Source: Dehalococcoidia bacterium
GTDB lineage: Bacteria > Chloroflexota > Dehalococcoidia > Lucifugimonadales > UBA3495
Direction: 5' to 3'
DNA length: 18,782 nt
NCBI GenBank assembly: GCA_022823105.1
Contig: JAJDXU010000378.1
Coordinates: 1 to 18,782, forward strand
Position 1 is the stretch's first letter. Each line of letters begins with the position of its first letter. The position numbers and the translations under genes are program-made. The notes below the pieces were generated by a model. That model ran no database searches, was not told the origin of the DNA, and was given only the letters and a program-made list of their open reading frames with translations. Positions 14,096-18,782 of the stretch are shown here, piece after piece.

Positions 14096-14131
14096 CCGGT
14101 GTACACCGGGGGGCAATGGCTCTAATATATT
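14096..14131 (+). promoter_or_regulatory. 14-bp palindrome next to a -10 element (candidate operator/promoter of the GT4 operon)
   Basis: CCGGTGTACACCGG (14096-14109) is a perfect palindrome lying where the -35 would be for a -10 of TAATAT (14123-14128) or TATATT (14126-14131). No standard -35 is visible, suggesting activator- or repressor-controlled expression. Its left ten bases recur in the yvcK promoter spacer. Confidence 0.55.
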
Positions 14132-14164
14132 TGCCGCGCAATTATTTTGGGAGGCACGGCGAGG

Positions 14165-15439
14165 TTGATCGACATTATCGAATATCCCACCGCAGACGCG
14201 GAAATCTACCTCGATCTGCTTCCTTTGGAGACGGCCCAGCAACTGGCCGTCAACGCTGGCCAATTCAAAACCGACAGCGTACTCCACATCAACAGCACCG
14301 CTTACGGGGGCGGTGTGGCCGAAATTCTCCACTCGCTGGTGCCGCTGAGCAACGCCCTTGGGATCAAAACGCAACGTGCGGTTATCACCCCGAAAAACCC
14401 GCGTTTTTTTGACGTCACCAAGCGCATCCACAACATGCTGCAGGGAGCCGAGGGTGAGCTGTCCGATGAAGAACTGGACATTTACTTTGAATGTCTGGAC
14501 GGCATAGCCGATGATGTGAGGGAGAATGGTCTGTCGGCGGACGTGTGGTTCTTTCACGACCCGCAGCTGCTTCCGCTGGGTCGCCTGCTGGACCGGGGAA
14601 TAGCGGGGACGAAGCTTTGGGTGGTGCATATCGACCTGACATCGCCGAACCGGTGGTTGATGGATCGCCTGATGCCGCTCACTGAAGCCTATGACCTGAT
14701 GGTGTGCTCGCTGGACGACTACGCTCCCGCCGGGGCGCCGTGCGATGCGGGGATATTCATCGCTCCGCCGGCCATTGACCCGTTCGCGCCCAAGAACCGT
14801 GAGATGCCCCGGCACAAGGCGGCGGACATCGCCAGGGCGCTGGGGATCGATGTGTCCCGCCCGTTGGTGACCCAGGTATCGCGGTTCGACGTGTGGAAGG
14901 ATCCCTGGGGCGTTATAGACGCCTACCGGCAGGCCAAGAAAAGCCATCCGGGGCTTCAGTTGGCTTTGCTGGGTCTGAGCCAGGCCAATGACGACCCGGA
15001 GGGAGAACAGGTGCTGCGCTCAGTGAGCGAACACGCCGACAGCGACCCGGACATTCACCTGTACTTTTCGCCGTACAATCTGCCCGCGACCAATGACGAG
15101 ATCGTAAACGCGCTGCAAACACACTCCCAAGTGCTGGTGCAGAAATCGACACGGGAGGGGTTCGGACTGACGGTTTCCGAGGGCATGTGGAAAGGCAAGC
15201 CCCTGATCGGCGGGAACGTCGGCGGGATACGGCTGCAGATCGTTGACGGTGAGTCGGGATACCTGGTGGACAACGCCAGGCAGGCGGGAGAACGGATTGC
15301 CGAGCTGCTGGTGGATGAAGAGTTGCGCGCCGAGATCGGTCGCAACGCCAGGGACCGGGTGCGCCGGAAGTTCCTGATGCCCAGGTTGCTCAACGACTAT
15401 TTGAGGGCCGCGCAACTGGCGCGTTCCGCCGCACGCTGA
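14165..15439 (+). CDS. GT4 glycosyltransferase, trehalose synthase (TreT)-like
   Basis: Retaining GT-B glycosyltransferase, 424 residues. Its pattern matches TreT-type trehalose synthases, which join an NDP-glucose and glucose: HINSTAYGGGVAEILHSLVP (about 42-61), FFDVTKRIHNMLQG, ADVWFFHDPQ (125-134), VVHIDLTSPN (153-162), QVSRFDVWKDPWGVIDAY (237-254) and the EGFGLTVSE E-x7-E motif (331-339). The start chosen is TTG 14165, because GGGAGG lies 10 bases upstream; the in-frame TTG at 14147 overlaps that ribosome-binding site. It is the first gene of a four-gene run with short gaps (33, 26 and 22 bp). Trehalose as product is likely from family resemblance, but related enzymes use other acceptors. 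Confidence 0.85.
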   Translation: MIDIIEYPTADAEIYLDLLPLETAQQLAVNAGQFKTDSVLHINSTAYGGGVAEILHSLVPLSNALGIKTQRAVITPKNPRFFDVTKRIHNMLQGAEGELSDEELDIYFECLDGIADDVRENGLSADVWFFHDPQLLPLGRLLDRGIAGTKLWVVHIDLTSPNRWLMDRLMPLTEAYDLMVCSLDDYAPAGAPCDAGIFIAPPAIDPFAPKNREMPRHKAADIARALGIDVSRPLVTQVSRFDVWKDPWGVIDAYRQAKKSHPGLQLALLGLSQANDDPEGEQVLRSVSEHADSDPDIHLYFSPYNLPATNDEIVNALQTHSQVLVQKSTREGFGLTVSEGMWKGKPLIGGNVGGIRLQIVDGESGYLVDNARQAGERIAELLVDEELRAEIGRNARDRVRRKFLMPRLLNDYLRAAQLARSAAR

Positions 15440-15462
15440 CGAAGGCCGCACGCTGACGAGGA
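15429..15462 (+). repeat. 17-bp tandem duplication at the GT4/hydrolase junction
   Basis: CCGCACGCTGACGA occurs at 15429-15442 and again at 15446-15459, period 17. The first copy contains the GT4 stop codon; the second leads into the ribosome-binding region of the next gene. It looks like a slipped duplication. Confidence 0.85.
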
Positions 15463-15472
15463 TTCAAGGCAC

Positions 15473-16576
15473 ATGGCAGCAACGACAGTCCTGGTTATGA
15501 TCGATGGGCTTGATCCCGAATACCTGGAAACCTGCCCTGCGCCCAATCTGCAGCGGTTCGCCAGGGAAGGCTTTCACGTTACCGCAGGCGGTATGATGCC
15601 CAGCGTGACCAACGTGAACAACACCTCGATGGTCACGGGGCACTATCCGGCGCAGCATGGCATCGTCTCCAACTACTGGCTGGACCGCAGGCAGGGAATA
15701 GAGCAATACGTGGAGTCGGGCGAGTTCATCTGCTCGGACACCATCTTTGACCTTTGCCGGCGCAACGGCGGGCGGTCGCTGCTGGCGGCGTCCAAGGACA
15801 AGCTGCGCCGGCTGCTGGGTGGCGGGACCGACCTGGCTTTTTCGTCGGAGCAACCCACCGAGCGGGCCGTTGCCGCGGCGGGAGAGCCTCCACATGTGTA
15901 CTCGGCGGATGTGAACGGCTGGACGATTGAGGCTGCGAGGCGGGCGTTGCTGGACGAACGCTATGACCTGGCGTTCATTGCCACGACTGACTACGCCATG
16001 CACATGCACGGTCCCAGCCATCCAGAGTCTGCGAGGCACCTTGAGATTCTGGATAGGGGACTGGGGCGTTTGTACAACGACGTGCCGGATGTTCAGATTC
16101 TGATCACGGCTGACCATGGGATGTCGGACAAGCGGCGGATGCTGCACCTGCCGGCGATACTGGCGCGACATAACATTCGGGCCCAGGCCGTGCCGGTGAT
16201 CAAGGACCAATACGTGGTGCATCACTCGAATCTGGGGGGCTGCATCTACGTGCATCTTGAGGACCCGTCCGCCATGCAGGATGCGATGGGAGCGCTGCGG
16301 GAGACCGACGGAGTGGAGGATGTGTTTGCGCGGGAGGACGCGGCGTCGCGTTTTTCGTTGATGCAGGAACGGATCGGGGACATATTGGTGACGGCCGACG
16401 CGGACGTGGTGTTTGGAGACCCGGCGGAGGTTTCGTTGCCGCCCGGCTTGCGATCCCACGGATCGGCGCACGAGACGCAGGTGCCGATAATCGGGTACGG
16501 CGGTGATTTTGGCGGATTCGAGTTCCGCGAAAACCGCGATCTGGGCCGATACGTCAGCCAGCGGGTGCTGAACTGA
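15473..16576 (+). CDS. Alkaline-phosphatase-superfamily hydrolase, phosphonoacetate hydrolase (PhnA)-like
   Basis: Two-metal phospho-/phosphonohydrolase, 367 residues. Metal ligands fit the superfamily: D11 (MIDGLD), T46 as nucleophile (MPSVTNVNNTSMVTG), D173 and H177 (TTDYAMHMHG), D214-H215 (TADHGMSD) and H333 (SHGSAHE). The TNVNN context and the following YPAQHGIVSNYWLD resemble phosphonoacetate hydrolase, which cleaves a C-P bond to acetate and phosphate. Other members (nucleotide pyrophosphatases/phosphodiesterases) share the ligands, so the substrate is uncertain. There is no signal peptide, implying a cytoplasmic enzyme. The ATG at 15473 has AAGG and GAGGA upstream. It sits between the GT4 gene and thrB, with no phosphonate transport or C-P lyase genes in view. 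Confidence 0.82.
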   Translation: MAATTVLVMIDGLDPEYLETCPAPNLQRFAREGFHVTAGGMMPSVTNVNNTSMVTGHYPAQHGIVSNYWLDRRQGIEQYVESGEFICSDTIFDLCRRNGGRSLLAASKDKLRRLLGGGTDLAFSSEQPTERAVAAAGEPPHVYSADVNGWTIEAARRALLDERYDLAFIATTDYAMHMHGPSHPESARHLEILDRGLGRLYNDVPDVQILITADHGMSDKRRMLHLPAILARHNIRAQAVPVIKDQYVVHHSNLGGCIYVHLEDPSAMQDAMGALRETDGVEDVFAREDAASRFSLMQERIGDILVTADADVVFGDPAEVSLPPGLRSHGSAHETQVPIIGYGGDFGGFEFRENRDLGRYVSQRVLN

Positions 16577-16602
16577 TATCGCCGGGTGGAACGGAGAACG
16601 CA

Positions 16603-17541
16603 GTGCCAACGGTAGAAGTACGCGCCCCTGCGACGACGGCCAATCTGGGCCCGGGCTACGATTGCCTGGGCATGGCGCTGGACCTGTGGAATCAGATCAC
16701 AGTGACGACTTTGGGAGACGGCTCGGAACCCGAGGTCGAGGTGGTCGGGGAAGGCGACGGTGAGTTGGCGACCGACGCGGAGAACCTGACGTACCGGGCG
16801 ATGGCTTTCCTGTACGGGGAAGCCGACGAGGATATGCCGCCGGTGCGGATGCGTTGCGTCAACACGATACCGCTGAGCCGGGGGCTTGGGAGCAGCGCTG
16901 CCGCGATCGCTGGCGGGCTGGTGGCGGCAAACGCCCTGCTGGGCGAGCCTTTCACGGCCAACGACCTGCTGGAAATGGCGGCGACCATAGAAGGACATCC
17001 CGACAATGTTGCGGCGGCGGTGCACGGCGGGCTGCAACTGGTGGTCATGGACGACCAGCAACTGTACACCGCGCCCATCGATGTACCTGAGGATATCCAG
17101 GCGGTGCTGTTCGTTCCGGACCGCCGGATAGCGACCGCCGATGCGCGGAGGGTGCTGCCCGGCGAGGTATCCGTGGCGGACGCGGTGTACAATATGAGCC
17201 GGGCCGCGCTCCTGGTGGCAGGAATGCAATCGAACCACCCGGAATACCTGAGCATCGCCACGCAGGACAGGCTGCACCAACCGTATCGCCAGGCCATATT
17301 CCCACCGATGAAAGTGATATTTGAGGCTGCGCGGAACGCCGGCGCGTTGGGAGTGTTCCTCTCGGGCAGCGGCAGCACGATCCTGGCGCTGGCCCGGGAC
17401 CGATCCATGACGGTGGCGTACGAGATGTTCGACGCGGCCCGGCTGGCGGGGGTGGATGGCCGTGTAGAGATCACGCGGCCTACCGGCATGGGAGCGCATG
17501 TTCTGTCAGTCGAAGGGTCGCAGGTCGCCGAAGGGTCGTAA
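16603..17541 (+). CDS. thrB: Homoserine kinase
   Basis: GHMP-family kinase phosphorylating L-homoserine on the way to threonine. The 312-residue protein has VRAPATTANLGPGYDCLG (6-23), the ATP-binding loop PLSRGLGSSAAAI (90-102), the conserved EGHPDN (130-135) and the C-terminal FLSGSGSTILAL. The start is GTG 16603 with GGAG about 7 bases upstream. The last residues (VEGSQVAEGS) are encoded by an 18-bp-period repeat that continues past the stop, so the extreme C-terminus is probably not conserved. It lies directly before lysC (22 bp), joining two steps of the aspartate family pathway; homoserine dehydrogenase and threonine synthase are not in view. Confidence 0.95.
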   Translation: MPTVEVRAPATTANLGPGYDCLGMALDLWNQITVTTLGDGSEPEVEVVGEGDGELATDAENLTYRAMAFLYGEADEDMPPVRMRCVNTIPLSRGLGSSAAAIAGGLVAANALLGEPFTANDLLEMAATIEGHPDNVAAAVHGGLQLVVMDDQQLYTAPIDVPEDIQAVLFVPDRRIATADARRVLPGEVSVADAVYNMSRAALLVAGMQSNHPEYLSIATQDRLHQPYRQAIFPPMKVIFEAARNAGALGVFLSGSGSTILALARDRSMTVAYEMFDAARLAGVDGRVEITRPTGMGAHVLSVEGSQVAEGS

Positions 17542-17555
17542 GCAGTCAAAGGGTC
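17513..17555 (+). repeat. 18-bp-period repeat across the thrB stop and lysC ribosome-binding region
   Basis: AAGGGTC recurs at 17513, 17531 and 17549, exactly 18 bases apart, with partial similarity between. The thrB stop (17539-17541) is inside the second unit; the third provides an AAAGGG purine run upstream of the lysC GTG. Confidence 0.75.
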
Positions 17556-17563
17556 ATAGGGAA

Positions 17564-18782
17564 GTGTCTCTGTTCGTTCACAAATACGGCGGGAGTTCCG
17601 TTGCCGACGCGGGAAAGATCGTCAGCGTGGCGAAACGCATAGCCGGAGTTTATGAGCAGGGGCACCAGGTGGTGACCGTGGTGTCGGCCATGGGGGATAC
17701 GACGGACGATCTGATCGACCTGGCCCGCACGGTAGCGGACGAGCCGGATCCGAGAGAACTGGACCTGCTCCTTTCGACCGGGGAGCTGGTGTCGATTACG
17801 CTGCTGTCCATGGCGCTCAGAGGCCTGGGCTACGACGCGATCAGTCTGAGCGGTCCGCAGGCGGGCATACGCACGGACAGCGCCTACGGGCGGGCGCGGA
17901 TCAGCGAGGTGGACCCGGCGCGCCTGCAGCATGAGCTGTCCAAGGGTCGCCTGGTGATCGTTGCCGGGTTCCAGGGCCTGACGCCCGACGAGGACATAAC
18001 AACCCTGGGGCGCGGCGGGTCGGACACGACGGCCGTGGCGTTGGCGGCCGCCCTGCACGCGGACCGCTGTGACATCTACACCGACGTGGAAGGCATCTAC
18101 ACCGCGGATCCGCGGGTGGTGAGCAAAGCGGCCAAGCTTTCCGAGGTCGGTTATGACGAAATGCTGGAACTGGCGGCGGCCGGGGCCAAGATGCACCCGC
18201 GTTCCATAGAGCTGGGCGCGGTGTACAAAGTACCGATATACGTGGCGTCGAGTTTCACCGACGCGCCCGGCACCCTGATCCACCAACCATCGGATGATTC
18301 GAGCATGGAAGATCGCATCAAAGTAACGGGAATCGCCTACCAGACCAACGTGGCCAAGGTCACCGTTTGCGGCGTTCAAGACAAACCCGGCGTCGCCGCG
18401 GCGCTTTTTGAGCCGTTGGCTGCCTCGGGCATCAGCGTGGACACGATCGTCCAGAACACCAGCGCGGACCGCACGACGACCGATATCAGCTTCACGGTTA
18501 CCAGCGACGATTTGCCGCAGGCGTTGCGGCAGATGGCCGCGTCGCAGCCGAACCTGGGAGCCGCGCAGGTGATCAGCGACAGTTCGCTGGCGTCGGTGAG
18601 CGTGGTGGGATCCGGAATGCAGAACACGCCGGGCTATGCGTCGCGGATGTTCAGGATACTGGCAGACGGTGGGATCAATATTGACATGATCACCACGTCT
18701 GAAATCCGGATATCGTGCATCATCGACCGGCAGCAGGCGCACGAGGCGGTCCGGCTGCTGCACCGGGGCTTCGAACTGGATG
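17564..18782 (+). CDS. lysC: Aspartate kinase (3' end cut by window edge)
   Basis: Phosphorylates L-aspartate, the first step toward lysine, threonine and methionine. 406 codons are visible. The catalytic domain begins LFVHKYGGSSVAD (3-15), then VVSAMGDTTDDL, GFQGLTPDEDITTLGRGGSDTTAVA and YTDVEGIYTADPR. Two ACT regulatory domains follow: KVTVCGVQDKPGVAAALFEP...SVDTIVQNTS and SVVGSGMQNTPGYASRMF...INIDMITTSEI, so feedback inhibition by lysine and/or threonine is expected. The frame ends at HRGFELD, only a few residues short of the usual length of just over 400. The start is GTG 17564, giving MSLFVHKYGGSS; the purine runs AAAGGG and AGGGAA upstream can serve as ribosome-binding site. Confidence 0.95.
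   Translation, partial: MSLFVHKYGGSSVADAGKIVSVAKRIAGVYEQGHQVVTVVSAMGDTTDDLIDLARTVADEPDPRELDLLLSTGELVSITLLSMALRGLGYDAISLSGPQAGIRTDSAYGRARISEVDPARLQHELSKGRLVIVAGFQGLTPDEDITTLGRGGSDTTAVALAAALHADRCDIYTDVEGIYTADPRVVSKAAKLSEVGYDEMLELAAAGAKMHPRSIELGAVYKVPIYVASSFTDAPGTLIHQPSDDSSMEDRIKVTGIAYQTNVAKVTVCGVQDKPGVAAALFEPLAASGISVDTIVQNTSADRTTTDISFTVTSDDLPQALRQMAASQPNLGAAQVISDSSLASVSVVGSGMQNTPGYASRMFRILADGGINIDMITTSEIRISCIIDRQQAHEAVRLLHRGFELD

Noticed and set aside
14147..14164. Upstream TTG start for the GT4 gene
   Set aside because: It overlaps the GGGAGG ribosome-binding site that serves TTG 14165.
12596..14947. A 783-codon open frame on the minus strand opposite glmS and the GT4 gene
   Set aside because: It crosses the intergenic region, shows no family motif, is rich in Arg/His/Gln/Pro/Val, and is an expected by-product of GC-rich third positions in the real plus-strand genes.
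1..18782. CRISPR array, prophage, transposase or defence island
   Set aside because: No spaced direct repeats, integrase, transposase or nuclease-defence genes are present; gene content is housekeeping throughout.

Overview
The window reads as chromosomal housekeeping DNA from a high-GC bacterium. Combined signs point to Chloroflexota (SAR202 or Dehalococcoidia-like): RNase J, a SpoIIIE/FtsK translocase, a family 4 Fe-S uracil-DNA glycosylase, GlmR/YvcK, a stand-alone B12-binding mutase subunit and an F420/FMN luciferase-like oxidoreductase. That placement is inference, since no rRNA or lineage marker is present. No phage, IS element or CRISPR array is seen. Both window ends cut genes: an ABC ATPase at the left and aspartate kinase within its last codons at the right.

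Layout. Everything left of about 9.2 kb is read leftward and everything right of about 9.45 kb rightward, from a divergent intergenic region of about 280 bp. The leftward series is: B12-binding protein; a strong promoter (TTGCCA-N17-TATAAT) with an 8-codon upstream ORF; yceD, rpmF, fabD, nusB, acpP, a family 4 UDG, RNase J, ftsK; then a PHP phosphoesterase and an oligopeptide-type ABC ATPase separated by one base. The rpmF gene (59 codons) was found by direct translation. The rightward series is: tRNA-Arg(UCU), an LLM-class oxidoreductase, a 342-bp gap with a REP-like palindrome and a strong promoter, yvcK/glmR-glmS, a 240-bp gap with a 14-bp palindrome, then a trehalose-synthase-like GT4, a phosphonoacetate-hydrolase-like enzyme, thrB and lysC.

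How the genes fit together. The leftward block joins ribosome maturation (YceD, L32, NusB), fatty-acid synthesis (FabD, ACP), DNA repair (UDG), RNA decay (RNase J) and chromosome segregation (FtsK). GlmR and GlmS form a compact amino-sugar operon; in Bacillus GlmR stimulates GlmS. ThrB and LysC belong to the aspartate family pathway and sit behind two carbohydrate/phosphoryl-type enzymes of unknown substrate.

The most interesting non-coding signals are two. First, a 64-nt leader begins at the predicted start of the yvcK-glmS transcript: an 8-bp closing helix, a 9-bp hairpin, and a loop complementary to the upstream junction (riboswitch-like). Second, a nested inverted repeat lies in the divergent region upstream of the B12-binding gene and has a partial B12-box resemblance. 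Also notable are a shared CCGGTGTACA element in two promoters, a 15-bp in-frame repeat plus a C-terminal clamp-like motif in the UDG, and short tandem duplications at gene junctions.
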